The notes: generated by a model not told the origin, from the letters alone. A stretch of DNA of 64,000 nt from Hyposmocoma kahamanoa (GCF_003589595.1 NW_020653750.1:8411742-8475741), one strand, 5' to 3'; shown: positions 45,791 to 57,003, numbered from the stretch's first letter. A program made the numbers and translations.

Positions 45791-45984
45791 ACGGAAGCAA
45801 GTTGGAGTTTTTTTTTTTTCAAGTAATTTGCACGCAACTTCGTTGAAATTTCTTTCGTTCTATACTATTTTTCACTGTATAAAATACATACTCAAGGTAT
45901 CATCCTTATTGTATGTAGTACTACAATATTTATTATCAACCTGAATAAGAAGCTATAATAAATTGTGGAAATATCTTTTTGAGA

Positions 45985-46180
45985 AGTTTTATTGAAATCG
46001 GTTAACGGAAAGTGTGTGAAATTCAATAAACCGGATTCATACCCTAATTTTCTACCCTTAGAGGTAGAATGTTATCTCCAAATTTGTATGTGACTACTAC
46101 TGGGTTCTTCTCCTTTCCAATAAAAAAAGAGTCATTGATATCGGTTTACAAATATCGGAGTAATCGCGTTACATACACAC
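45985..46180 (+). repeat. dispersed repeat Q, copy 2
   Basis: TTTATTGAAATCGGTTAACG, GAAAGTGTGTGAAATTCAAT, AAACCGGATTCATACCC, GAGTCATTGATATCGGTTTA. Same block order as at 10155. Confidence 0.65.
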
Positions 46181-46186
46181 AAAAGC

Positions 46187-46680
46187 AGTAGAGCTCCTTG
46201 TGAAAGAGTTCATCCAGGGAAGTACTTCCACCTTACCTATTTCTGCCGCCAAGCAGTAATGTCAGCATTATTACGTTCCAGTTTTAAAGGGTAAGGGTGC
46301 TGGTGAAATTACTATGTCTATCTTTGCTATTTCAAGCTCAAAGTGGCACTGCAACTGTTATTGATAGGCGTGTCGCTTACCGCCATGTGCACGACTTGTT
46401 CGTCCCGTCACATGGTGTTATAATTTAAAAAAAGCAGTGTCTCAAGGCATTAGACTTTGACCAGTGTGTGTTGCCAGTGATGATATGCGACACTGAGACT
46501 TTTGCACATGGGACTTTTCAACTTATGTCTCAGGGTGACATGCGAAGAGGCAGTGCACATCAGATCTTTGCGTTTAAAGCTCTGAGTGGCACTGCAACTG
46601 TTATGGACAGGTGTGTCGTTTACCATTAGGCGCACGACTTGTTCATCCCAATACTTAGTATCATGAAAATATATATATAT
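46187..46680 (+). repeat. R1 repeat containing a nested partial R1
   Basis: The 5' part 46187-46310 (GTAGAGCTCCTTGTGAAAGA to GGTGAAATTA) and the 3' part 46504-46680 (CACATGGGACTTTTCAACTT to TTCATCCCAATACTTAGTATC) belong to one R1. Between them, 46311-46499 carries another R1 3' half plus 60 bp of other sequence. The outer copy ends in an (AT)n run. Confidence 0.85.
46302..46499 (+). repeat. near-identical direct repeat, unit 2
   Basis: Partner of 43862-44062 in the same orientation, 2.4 kb away. Sequence on the left of the shared block is R1 in both but much less similar; on the right the two diverge abruptly after CGACACTGAGAC. Confidence 0.92.
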
Positions 46681-47434
46681 ATATACGATCTCAATTTCGC
46701 GGTTCTCAATTCGAACCTCCTCCTTTTTTAAGTCGGTTAAAAATGTAGTCATAAATATATAGACACACACTTAACTCATTAATGAATGTGCCTCATCGCT
46801 GTACACAGGAAATTATTATACCTTAAATGTGGTTTTAATTAAAAAATATTAATATTTTTGTCAACGTCTATGATTCGTTCATCTCTACACTATTTTTCGC
46901 ACTCAAAAGCAATGCTATCAACGGCTCACTTGCACGAGCCGCCTCTATTGTCGCTGCCGGTCTTTGTCTGAATCTGTTTGTCAAGACTTCTGCATGCGAG
47001 CAAGCAGGACGTTTCCGTACCTACAATTTGAATGAGTCTTTTCATGATACGACTGTTCTTAACAGGGAGCGTTGTTGGTTCCTGAAATTTTGTTGGTAGG
47101 TCGCCGTTTACAATATGCGCGTTAAATTTGTTTACTACAAAAAATACATCAATAAAAGAAATAAATGAAAAAAAGAAACACATGTAAATAAACTGTAAAC
47201 AAAGAAAAAACCGAAACATAATTTACAATCCACATTGTTGGCAAATTTTAACTTATAGTTATATAATATATTATTATTGTAACTACGAAATTAAAGAAAA
47301 AAGAAATAAAATAAAGCAAATGGAAAGTAAAGAATCATACCCACCAAGTTAAGAAGCTCCCAAACCTAAAAAGCAGATCAAAGACCAACATATCACGTCC
47401 AGTTTTCTGTTCTGAACTCTGTTAGCGCTCTCTC

Positions 47435-47515
47435 ACCCTCTCCGCAGACAGGATGCCATCTTCTTTCGCATTAGTGGATTACAAACATGTCCTGTAGTAG
47501 CGAGGAAACCAAACC
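47435..47515 (+). repeat. dispersed repeat, copy 1 of 2
   Basis: CAGACAGGATGCCATCTTCT then TTCGCATTAGTG, matching CAGGCAGGATGCCACCTTTT then TTCGCATTAGTG at 51.36-51.40 kb. The flank AGCGCTCTCTCACCCTC also parallels GAGCTATCTCGCACTCT. Confidence 0.55.
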
Positions 47516-47549
47516 AGAGCCCTGAACACATTATTGCTTAGTGATTTAA

Positions 47550-47725
47550 CTTCCTCGGTGGCCAAACGGTTACCATGCCAGTCTGCCACACAGCGAAGGA
47601 GAAATATTTGTACGGCTTACGTTTATTTATCTCGTGAGTTTGGGTGTAATTTTGTGGTTGTCTATGTGTGTGTCTGTGGTACAGGTGATACAGAGTTTCC
47701 CGAAAAAATGCAGGCTTTTTAAGTA
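47550..47725 (+). repeat. tRNA-derived SINE, family S4, internally deleted
   Basis: CGGTGGCCAAACGGTTACCA then AGGAGAAATATTTGTACGGC, CTCGTGAGTTTGGGTGTAAT, GTTGTCTATGTGTGTGTC, GATACAGAGTTTCCC. The GGTTCGATTCCCG box is deleted. Confidence 0.8.
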
Positions 47726-47994
47726 AAGCTGACCCATATGGTGGTCGTGTAGAATGTCTGGTAGTATGCTTTACAAAGCATGATTTTTACTTCATCTGTT
47801 CAACGGACACACCTATCAGTTGGCATATTACATAGAACTTTACATTTTCCTTCTGTGATTGTCATTTAAATTTTCCGTGACTATGTCACAATATATTTAA
47901 ATATGCCGAAGATATTTAAATTGCATTACACGCCTTAAGGATACAAAGTTAAGTATAGAGGTGCAATATTGTTTCGTAAAGTCCGCTGGTTCGT

Positions 47995-48092
47995 TCCGAG
48001 CTTAGTTGGCATAGCGTGTGGCACGGTTTGCTAGGAGACGTCGGTTCGAATCCAACCGGAATTTTTGCTAAGTGTTCGTACTAATAATAAAT
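47995..48092 (+). repeat. tRNA-derived SINE, family S2
   Basis: GAGCTTAGTTGGCATAGCGT (A box), GGCACGGTTTGCTAGGAGAC, GTCGGTTCGAATCCAACCGG (B box), then TTTTTGCTAAGTGTTCG. Confidence 0.78.
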
Positions 48093-48574
48093 AATAAAAT
48101 CGATTATTGCATTGACACAGTTCTGTCGACTTTACTAAAGTATCTTATATAGGAATCTGATGCACATTCTCAATAACAGCCAAGCTCAAAGGGTTGAATA
48201 GCAATTGGCATTCTTGCAAACAAAACATTTTTTCCTGTTTGCACACAATAACGTCTGTCGAGCAACTAGACTGCTGGATCGTAGCGTTGTCAACGCAATA
48301 TCACCAACAAGCAAGTAAAACCCGATACACAATCGGAGTTAATTATGGAACAGGTTTGTGTCGTACTATAATGATTGTCAATAACTTGTGAATCTGTAAA
48401 ACAAATTATATAAAACATAAAAGTAAAATACAAAAGCTAAATGTGCGACCAAACTAAGTAACTTTTAAATGTAAAAAAGCAAAATGCTGGCGCTTTGCCA
48501 AAATCATCCCTTGATTTAATTTTGTAAAAAGGTTGAATACAGTAAACCAACATAATACGTTTGTAAATTTATCA

Positions 48575-48604
48575 GGTTCCTTATTGTAAGTCAATGGGTT
48601 CCTT
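48575..48604. other. apparent excision footprint of a P1 MITE
   Basis: GGTTCCTT (48575-48582), ATTGTAAGTCAATG (48583-48596), GGTTCCTT (48597-48604). The middle 14 bases are exactly the right terminus of P1, and the flanks are an exact 8-bp duplication. The element body and other end are gone. Confidence 0.8.
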
Positions 48605-48734
48605 AGAGATTTTTAATCGCCTTAAAAAAAAACGAGGAGGTTCTCAACTAAGGTTCTCAAATGAAATTCGAAAATCGAATTCGATTGTATTTTTTTGTGT
48701 GTTATGAATGATGATTCTTTTTTGTTAGAAAGTG

Positions 48735-48880
48735 GGCACCTCATTAGTGGTCCCATTCAAGTTTGAAGAAAATATTCCACCTCCACCAGGTGGCAAATTA
48801 GGAGATGAATTCGGTTCATAGGACTTCACCCACTTTCCGTTAACCGATTCCAATAAAACTTGGCATATATAGATGTAATT
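48735..48880 (-). repeat. dispersed repeat Q, copy 3
   Basis: Minus strand: AAGTTTTATTGGAATCGGTT, AACGGAAAGTGGGTGAAGTC, GAACCGAATTCATCTCC. Inverted relative to the copies at 10155 and 45985. Confidence 0.65.
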
Positions 48881-49255
48881 CGACAGACTTCTCAGCACTT
48901 TTTTTTGTAATTATATAATTCATAATTTATATAATGCATAATGTCTTAGAATTTTGACATTGGAAATAAATTGTCAGTTTTGTTAATTTCAACAACATTG
49001 CAATCATAAGTTAAGTAAGGAATATTGTAACTTAGATTTAGAGTAACAATGACATTGAATAAAGCTTGTGAAATGTAGTACTGTGTTTAGATGTGTGTAT
49101 GTCCTTAAAACAAATTATTTGACGTTGACTTTATAACTTCCCGCATTATCAACTGCGTACACGGTATGTACCGTTCAATACATTTAATCTACACCTTGCA
49201 GTTGCTAAATCACAAATGTTTATCCTCCGTGTGTTTGCTCCGCATTCTATAATTC

Positions 49256-49447
49256 TTTGGTCACATTGCGCGCAAAGGCTCTGATAGTCTCCAGAGAGTG
49301 ATTGTTACGGGCAAGATGGAGGGTAAACGACCTAGAAGTCCAAGTTCGAAACGATGGTGTGACCAGGTGGCGGTACTGCCATACTTTCGGCCACCTGGTC
49401 GGTGTGAGCGTCGCATTCCACCTAGTCAAAGACAGAGTGCAGTGTAG
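49256..49447 (+). pseudogene. LINE reverse transcriptase C-terminal fragment
   Basis: The frame reads FGHIARKGSDSLQRVIVTGK, MEGKRPRSPSSKRWCDQV and then drifts to a stop at 49445. The pattern FGHxARK...LxxxIVxGKxxGKRxRGRxxxRWxDQ is the C-terminal region of RTE-like and related non-LTR reverse transcriptases. Only this stretch survives. Confidence 0.72.
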
Positions 49448-49609
49448 AAAATTGGTTGACGGTGTGCTTGCTCAATTGTTCATCACGACACTCTTACTAA
49501 ACACACAGAAAATTTGACAATTCACACTAAGATTTTTAATCGCTTGGTAGATGTTGAGCTCCTAGTAAAGGTTTGGGAGCTGGAAGTAAATATATATATA
49601 TGTAAATAT

Positions 49610-49795
49610 TACTGCATTTTGGTTTTGAATGGTAAGAGTGCTGGTAAAATTATAGGCACATGGGACTTGTCAACTTATGCCTCAATGCGACTGACGCAAT
49701 GGCAGTGCCCCTCAGGTCTTTGTGGTTTAAAGCATTGAGTGGCACTGCAATTGTTATGGACAGTCAGTCACTTGGTATCATAAAAAAAGCAATTT
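49610..49795 (+). repeat. R1 repeat, partial
   Basis: TTTTGAATGGTAAGAGTGCT, AATTATAGGCACATGGGACT, TTTGTGGTTTAAAGCATTGA, ending TATCATAAAAAAAG. It lacks about 35 bases near the GGCGCACGACTTGTTCGTCC region. Confidence 0.85.
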
Positions 49796-49799
49796 TATA

Positions 49800-51770
49800 T
49801 ACTGGAAACGAACAATATACTGATGACCAATAACGTATCTTACAATGTGAAACGAGCTTAATAAGCTACAGAGAGGACAAGTGGAACAATCCGTGTCAAA
49901 AACGTAGGACTCATTGTTCGGGTTTACCGGATACCCTCACTGGGATCTTTCGTGGTAAACGACATAGAACTAGACGAAATATTGTAGTAAATCACACTAG
50001 TTTTTGTATCTTTCTTTAAGCTTATCAACTTTAGTGTAATCACAAGCGACTTATGGTTTTGTGTACCAGCCTTCTGATTTCTTTCTGCTGAACTTCTGAT
50101 TATGTATTTAAATGTGCATCTATTATTGTATTTTCGAAATCGCTCTTCTCGCTAGCACTAATTTTCGCGATTAAAATACAATAATTATGAAAAAACAAAA
50201 GAATACCATGATACTAGTTTAAATGTTCCCACCAGTTTCATTTTTTTTAACTAAGCGGTACAGGTACATATTTTAATTCTCGCAACTATGAATGTCTGCC
50301 TGTTTACTAGATTTAAAAGTTTCGGGAAATGGACAGTAATGGATTTTCATACTTACTTTGCAGGCCTTGGCCGGAAAGAAGTCGCACGGTACATAAATGA
50401 CAAACTTTCCGTTCTTTGTTCTAAAACTGTTGTGTGGTCTAAAACTGTTCGTTTTTTGAAGGTAATACAAACATTTCCGAGCTTGTTTGAGAAAAGTATT
50501 TTTTTAAGAAAAAGAAAATCAAAACTTTAATTTTATTTGTTATATGGAAAACTAGAATGTTTCAGCTTTTCCTTATAATAAAAAATTAGTCACGATTTTT
50601 TTTTCTTAAAAAAAAATTAGCTGTTGGGCTTTTAACTTTCCAGTGTCGAATTGAAAATAACGACAGTAAAAAAATCATGATTTGAACTTGCACTTAATAC
50701 TATAGTATAGTATTAATTTTATTGAATATCACGATAGTAGTTACCACTTTCAATCAGGTGAACCATCTAACTGCCGATTTAAACACATGAATAATAAAAT
50801 TTAAACTATTTAAACTATTTTGATTATGTCACAACTACAATTATTTAACCTGTGTTTTCTACAAATAAATGAATTATTATTATTAATAATAATAAAGAAC
50901 AAAATCATACTAACGATCATTTTATTAATCATTTATTTAACAACATAGAGAATATAACATAAATAGCATGTACAAATAAAAAGTAACTACAAAATCATAC
51001 TCTTGGCCTACACCATAAGTCACATCTAATCATACGTCAAAGTGTTTTTAGCACATGAACACAATAATACGACGTATACAAAACAAATTATAAATAATAA
51101 AAATAAAAATCAGTTATTGCGTATAATTTATAGTCCATTTTGTTAGTGGGTACATTTACACACTTATATAGTCTACTGTTAGTACAAAAGATAAAGAAAA
51201 TAAAATTAATGATTGACTTAATTAATTAATTAATAAAAATGACTACATGATACCTGCTAAGTTCATCGAACTCCCAGGACGTGAGTTCAGTGAACCTAGT
51301 ACCTATGCAGATCGGAGTCCCTATTATTTTAAGAGCTGTGAGCTATCTCGCACTCTGCGCAGGCAGGATGCCACCTTTTTTCGCATTAGTGCGTAAAAAT
51401 CCACTACACTGGGGCCCATCTAAATTATGTGAAACATTGTAATATATGTCGGAGTTAAGGCCGGAAAGGGAGACGTCGAGGGAAACACCCTCAACGCAGT
51501 CAGGAATTACTTGGTAATCGGCTTATTCACTCTTTGTTATCAATTCCTTCAGTAGGCGGTGAAATAGTAACGTGAACTGGTTGCAATTGGTTATTTTATG
51601 GACTTTTCACAGTAATTGGTCCGGAAGTATAAGAGATGAATCGGGTTAAAACGGATTCTAAAATATCACGTGGCAAGTTCACAAAAAGCGGAGTGACACC
51701 AAAAGCATCAGCGTAACACAACACTAGGGTGCAGAAGGTAGGACAGCCCTAGTGCACAAATAAATAATGA
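49800..51770. other. no gene seen
   Basis: AT-rich. The second copy of the short repeat noted at 47435 lies at 51345-51410. A T-rich minus-strand LINE tail is possible at about 50.93-51.13 kb. Nothing else recognised. Confidence 0.4.
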
Positions 51771-51779
51771 AGATCAAGT

Positions 51780-51895
51780 ACGGGTACTTAGAAAAACTCG
51801 CACGGCTAGAAGATGCTGATACCCGTCTCTCCAGTCCCTTCGTGACCACAGACGTTGCAATACGTCCGAAACGTCGAGGTAATTAAAATATTTAT
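51780..51895. repeat. dispersed repeat fragment
   Basis: CTTCGTGACCACAGACGTTG then TACGTCCGAAACGTCGAGGT. The GACCACGNNCCTTGC...CGAAACGTCG(G) pattern recurs in lepidopteran genomes as far as I recall; function unknown. Confidence 0.4.
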
Positions 51896-51904
51896 ACGTG
51901 ATTA

Positions 51905-52332
51905 ATAATAATAATAATAATAATAAACCATTTATTTCGGACTTACATTCATCCATAATATTTGTTAGTAACGAAAAATACTTAAGCTAGTGTTAGGTTT
52001 AAAATAATAAAATAAAAACCAGCCAATGTCAGGACAACTGGCTACGCATTGGCAGCAGTGTGCAAGCGCATCCACCGCCCCAGCATTGGGGACTCCCATC
52101 TTTCCACCAATGTGCTCAGGATGCTGTTCGTACTGAGACGCATACGACGGAGTAGCGATGCACTACGCTTTCGCATGATAGCGTAGAAATCGTCTACATG
52201 TTTCTCAGCAAACATGGTCGACGCGCTACAGAAAGGTGGAAGTCGGAACAGCATCCTAAAACAGAAAGGTGGAAGTCGGAACAGCATCCTAAAATTAAAT
52301 CCCGAATTAAAAATCAAATAATGACGTGACAT
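51905..52332 (-). pseudogene. LINE C-terminal remnant with a 33-bp tandem duplication
   Basis: Coding part 52042-52332 on minus: FRMLFRLPPFC occurs twice in tandem, then SASTMFAEKHVDDFYAIMRK, SASLLRRMRLSTNSILSTL and ESPMLGRWMRL. Same family as 41602 and 54601. The duplication is exact in DNA (52228-52260 and 52261-52293) and keeps the frame. The 3' UTR ends in AAATAAATGG followed by a (TTA)n tail. Confidence 0.82.
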
Positions 52333-52549
52333 TTATAAGCGAAGATACGATGATCGCGACTAATTAACATGATTCGTAGGTGGTCTAGTAAATCATTTAT
52401 CTAATAATAGAAAACAACACGAAATAATATTAGCTAAGATTTATCCTCCCACAAAACACATTACGTAGACAATACACCGAATTCTGTTACATTACGTTTG
52501 AAGTGCTAACTGGCTCCGACATATAAATACTAATAGTTAGCCTATATAT

Positions 52550-53345
52550 GTATAGTCCATTGTTGGACACAGGCATTCCTCACAATGAGAGTATGGGATG
52601 TAGTTCTCACGATTGGGAACTTCACACGCATCATTAGATGCAGGTTTCCTCACATTTTCCTGCACCATAAAGTTCATGGTAAATTTCATTATTTCAAGCA
52701 TCGAGTATGTAACCAGAAATAGAGACGAAATGTGATTTTATTTGTTTGAAAACTATTCTGCCATGTCATTATGGTGACAACTGCACTCCGATTGATCAGC
52801 CCGAATTCGAAACAATTGACGGGTGTCGTCAATTGTTTCACTTCAAATCGACCAATTTAACTTAAACTTTGCTATAATGGACTAAAATTGAAAAATTACT
52901 TATTAAATATTTAATTATCGATGAAATTTGATTCCGTTAGTTTTGTAATTAGATGTTTTGCTGTTTTTCCCTCACCATCTGTTCCATTCGATGCCCACCA
53001 TAGTTAAAGATTTTATCTTTATTATAATAAATACAGAATATTTTTGGAATATACGGAGATGTACACACAGGTCAATTATTGGCGCTGTACTATTTCAGCT
53101 TTGTAATTTGTGATTTCAGTGCAAACGAGAGTTGATATTTAAAAGTGATATAAGACCCATTTGCCTAATGAGTTGCCAGGGATTGCTGGCCTTTATTCCG
53201 TCTCAATTTCTGGTTATATACTCGATGATTTCAAATTAAATTTCGCACATAAATTCCGAAAAACTCAGAGGTGCAGGCCCGGATTCGAACAAGCGACTCT
53301 TTACTTGAGAGGCGGTATGTCAAAATCATTAGGCTACTGTGAAAC
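52550..53345 (-). repeat. tRNA-derived SINE, family S6, split by a P2 MITE
   Basis: Minus strand head at about 53345: CAGTAGCCTAATGATTTTGA (A-box region), TGTTCGAATCCGGGCCTGC (B box), TCTGAGTTTTTCGGAATTTA. The body resumes after the MITE: CATGAACTTTATGGTGCAGG, AAAATGTGAGGAAACCTGCA, and ends near CAACAATGGACTATACATAT. Removing 52699-53227 plus one ATTTCAA(A/G) joins it cleanly. Confidence 0.82.
52699..53227. mobile_element. P2 MITE copy 2, 8-bp TSD, inserted in SINE S6
   Basis: 529 bp from CATCGAGTATGTAACC to GGTTATATACTCGATG, flanked by ATTTCAAG and ATTTCAAA (one mismatch). The inverted repeats run inward through AGAAATAGAGACGAAA. Orientation is opposite to copy 1 at 10382. Non-coding. Confidence 0.88.
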
Positions 53346-54419
53346 TTACATTTTTATAACTCTACCAGTTAAGCATTAACATTTGACCGCCATTGACGCT
53401 TTGACGCGTCAATGATACCATGTGTTATTTGTGTACTCTAGTAAAATTCATAACATGTCACATCACTAGTCTTGCCGTCTAGGATACAAAACTAGTTTTT
53501 GTCAGCGGCGGTCAAAATCCTTTTTTTAAGTTATCTAGTAAGTTCGTCCGTATAACCTTTTTAAAGCTGTCTCCTGAAAAGATCAAATTTTGCATATGTA
53601 TAATCTCATCTGCAAAATTTGAACTTTTCACACCAAAGTTCCGAAATATATTTGTGAAATCTTCAAACTGCATTTGACGTAAACCTTCTTCATAAAGAGA
53701 ACACCTTCCCAGCAAAAACTAAATATAAAATATATACGGGTAACCACTCTTAGCCTTAACAATACGTTTTGCTAATTGTAGTCAAGCGTGTTAGGTAATG
53801 TAGTGAGGCGGGGGTTAGTAATTATTTTTTATCAACCGTCACATTCACTGGTATGACTTATATATTTAACGGCGACGTGTTAGGTTTCCTCTCAGCCCTA
53901 TAAAATTCATTCGTAATTCTACTATTCTTTTAAATAATTTGATTAACCATAATAATGTTTAATTCAAGGATCGTAAGTCTATTAAAGTATAATTTACATT
54001 CAAGTAAAGGCATTGCGAAGTTACTTCTTCTTTCTTTTGGTCACAAATGACTTTAAACATTAAGTAATAATTTATTGTGTGGAGTTTTGTTCTTTGTGCA
54101 TTAACGTTCACGATAAAATTTTCTTTATTGGACAATCGTTGGCGTTACGGTATATTTAACTAGAAATTCTATGTTTTTTAAGATCGAGAATATTTATCGA
54201 GTTCTTAGGTTTTCGCGATTGTTACACATAGGAAATGAAAATATTTTTCCGGATTTAAATCGCGTACATTTGTTTTTTCAAACAAAACGACGTTTCGGGC
54301 CCTTTATGCATGTTGATCAAATGACCAACATGAGACATGGGACCATGGGATCAACCCGTCCTACGTCCCACTGGTGATCACAGGTCTCCTCTCAGGCGAG
54401 GGTTTTGGCCATTGGTCGC

Positions 54420-54580
54420 AAATTACTCCACTAGTTTTTAGTACGCAAAACGACCACAAAGAAAAATTGTTTCGATCTGACAGAACTTAAAAGTAGCCCT
54501 AGTTTGGCAAACAGATGCAGGTTCGAATCCCTTCAGATCGAAGAAACTTTCTTTGTATTCGATCTTTGTATTAATAATCA
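54420..54580. repeat. SINE S2 pieces in foldback arrangement
   Basis: AAATTACTCCACTAGTTTTT flank, then ACAAAGAAAAATTGTTTCGA and its inverted partner TCGAAGAAACTTTCTTTGT, enclosing CAGGTTCGAATCCCTTCAGA (B box on plus). Two SINE pieces appear joined head to head. Confidence 0.65.
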
Positions 54581-54600
54581 TTCATAATCATAATAATTCA

Positions 54601-54855
54601 AATACAAAATATTTATTTTCAGACAACAGGATCCATTGGTGTTAGTAAAATAGAGAGGAAATTTAGTAGGAATATTATGTAACATACTCGTACTACTTAA
54701 AATCTAGAATGTCATGTACTTACGAGGCGTCTCGTACGGAATCAATGTCCATACGAGATACCTCAGTACAGGCGCTCTGTGGTCATCTGTCACAACCTTC
54801 AGGATGCTGTTGTTACTCTTCCAGAGCCTTCTAACCTACGATGCTACTTTCCCGC
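54601..54855 (-). pseudogene. LINE C-terminal fragment with 3' UTR
   Basis: The minus strand encodes KSNNSILKVVTDDHRAPVL then RYLVWTLIPYE and a stop, parallel to SSNSILKMISSRYDCPIM at 41.7 kb. The UTR reaches ATTTTGTATTTG at 54601. Heavily truncated. Confidence 0.7.
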
Positions 54856-55261
54856 AAAATGTCTTAATCAACCCATTTATCGTCCCACCGCTGGTCACGA
54901 GTATTTATTATTAAACTTATACAGTTGCTCATACAATCTAACGTATCCATTGTATGAGTAAGTTCGATAAATGATACTGCAAAGAACATGTTTTTTTCGT
55001 GGAGTGAAGTAGTATATAAATAAAATAAAATTATGCAGTATTGTTTTTGATTATGTTGTTGGGAACCTTTAAAATAAAAATGAATGAAGATAATTAATTG
55101 ATCCGCTCTTAAATTACCTATTACATTATTAAGTCTACAAGATTTTAAGCTGATACTTTCGTTCCTTTCAAAGTCTCTGACTGTGGAGTTTGGAGTTTAC
55201 TATAAATTTCTCATATAAGTTCATATCGTCGAGTCTCACTAGACTTTTTGTGCGACGCTTG

Positions 55262-55577
55262 TTTTTTTTATGATACTAAGTGATAGCACGAACAAGTCGT
55301 GCGCCTGATGGAAGCGACACGCCTGTCTACAACAGTTGCAATGCCCTATAAGGGGGCTTTAAATCGCAAAGATCTGGGGGGCACTGCTACGGCACCCATC
55401 ACACTGAGACATAAGTTAAAAAGTCCCATTTGCCTGTAACTTCACCAGTACCCTTATCCTTCAATTCCGAAACGCATCAACAATCACATAACCGCTTGGC
55501 GGCAGATATAGGGCAGGTGGCAGTACTTCCATGGACGAACCCTTTCACAAGGAGCTCCACTGCTGCTAGACATTCTG
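55262..55577 (-). repeat. R1 repeat, complete
   Basis: TTTTTTTATGATACTAAGTG, TAGCACGAACAAGTCGTGCG, GTCTACAACAGTTGCAATGC, ATCGCAAAGATCTGGGGGGC, and an end CACAAGGAGCTCCACTGCTG. It has an extra TATAAGGGG block after the TTGCAATGCCC motif. Confidence 0.9.
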
Positions 55578-56031
55578 CTTGTACTTCTCAAAAATAATGA
55601 ACTTTCTCTATTTACAGTTTTTTTTCATTTATAACTGTGATAGACAAATAACTTCACTACATCTGCTTTTAAATGGAAAGTGTAATCCAGAGATGAATGA
55701 ACTTAGTGAACGGTTGATGCAATCACCGCCCTAATCACCTACACTCTGAATGCCTATAATATGCCTCTTCACACCTCGTTTGAAGGATCCTATATCATGA
55801 GAGGGATACATAGCACGCATACATGCGCTGAAAGGGACTTCTGAGAGTCGATTGTGCCACAGAAAATGGTACCACCAAACTTTTCAGTTCATAAATAGAA
55901 TACGGCCAGTTGTAAAATGGTGACTTCGCAAGCCAGCACGCGAGCTTCTGACGAGAAAAGAGGAGGGCGGAATAAAGTTGAATAATTCTTCAGACCATTT
56001 GCCAGTTCAATAAGACATTCAATAACTGCCT

Positions 56032-56232
56032 CTGTGTGTGGCGGAACGGTTACCACGCAGATCTGCCGCGCAGTGGTCCCGGGTTCGATTCCCGTGTCAG
56101 GAGAAATATTTGTAACGGACTACATTTATTTCTCTCGGGAGTTTGGGTGTAATTTGTAGTTGTATACATATATTTCCTTGTGCGGAGCTATGAGTGTGTG
56201 CGTTATTATTATTGTTATTATTAATAATAAAA
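56032..56232 (+). repeat. tRNA-derived SINE, family S4, best copy
   Basis: TGTGGCGGAACGGTTACCAC (A box), GGTCCCGGGTTCGATTCCCG (B box, perfect GGTTCGATTCC), AGAAATATTTGTAACGGACT, TTTCTCTCGGGAGTTTGGGT, and a (TTA)n tail. About 200 bp. Confidence 0.88.
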
Positions 56233-56318
56233 GGTGCTAATCGAAGCAACATATTTATTTGCAGAGGTTCTATGTGTAATAAGACGTATTAATCTCCTAT
56301 AAGATATTGTGCACGACG

Positions 56319-56385
56319 TTACAAGCTGTTCAAGGCATCGAATAGGTACTTGCTGGAGCCGTCCCAAAAATAAGGGTAAGTTAGT
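56319..56385 (-). pseudogene. LINE fragment (YFWDGSSKYLFDALN)
   Basis: Minus strand encodes YPYFWDGSSKYLFDALNSL, comparable to CHLWDGSAQYQLAALDSVE in the LINE at 37549. About 20 codons only. Confidence 0.5.
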
Positions 56386-56429
56386 TGAAAGGGCACTTGT
56401 GACAAAAACTCAAAACCGAACCTAGTTAA

Positions 56430-56590
56430 CTGCATCTCAATCAGAGGAAGTGGGTTCAAATCCGGGCTTGCACCGCTGAGTTTTCGGGAATTTATATACA
56501 AAATTTAATTTAAAAATTTGCCATGAGCTTTTCGGTGAAAGGAAACATCGCGAGGAAGCCTTCTCATATCAGCAAGCAATTTAACGACCT
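56430..56590 (+). repeat. tRNA-derived SINE, family S6 fragment
   Basis: GTGGGTTCAAATCCGGGCTT (B box), GCACCGCTGAGTTTTCGGGA, CATGAGCTTTTCGGTGAAAG, GAAACATCGCGAGGAAGCC. The A-box half is eroded. Confidence 0.75.
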
Positions 56591-56597
56591 GTGTTAA

Positions 56598-57003
56598 GAG
56601 TCGGTACTACCTCAGCACGAATTAAAATTTCTCCCATACTGAACCAGTTCTTATGCGCAGGTCGATATTATTTCAGAATTATTTTTTTACAAACGAAATT
56701 AAAGCCGTTTGAAAAATATATATCGTATACTATGTGTTCTATTTAGTTCAGTTGATATAAAAAAAATCGTTGGCAAAAATATGTAAAGTATCTATTGAAT
56801 ACAGCGGTTTTCTTGTAAAATTTTGAGATAAGTTTGTTTTTTTTTTCTACCGTGAAAATTTTTTGGAATTGTGTTTTCACACCGTATAGTAATCAGTGTA
56901 TATATTCTTAAATTTTACTAGTTATTTTTTCCAAAGTGGTTGATTCAACACTTTCACTGCTATCCGGAATCAACCAAAGCCATTTGAGGTTGTATCAATT
57001 TTC
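56598..57003 (+). mobile_element. TTAA-flanked MITE, third copy
   Basis: The left end TTAA (56594-56597) then GAGTCGGTACTACCTCAGC. The right end TTGAGGTTGTATCAATTTTC is diverged and its TTAA is lost. The interior AAAATATATATCGTATACTA and GTAAAGTATCTATTGAATAC parallels the other copies. Confidence 0.78.
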
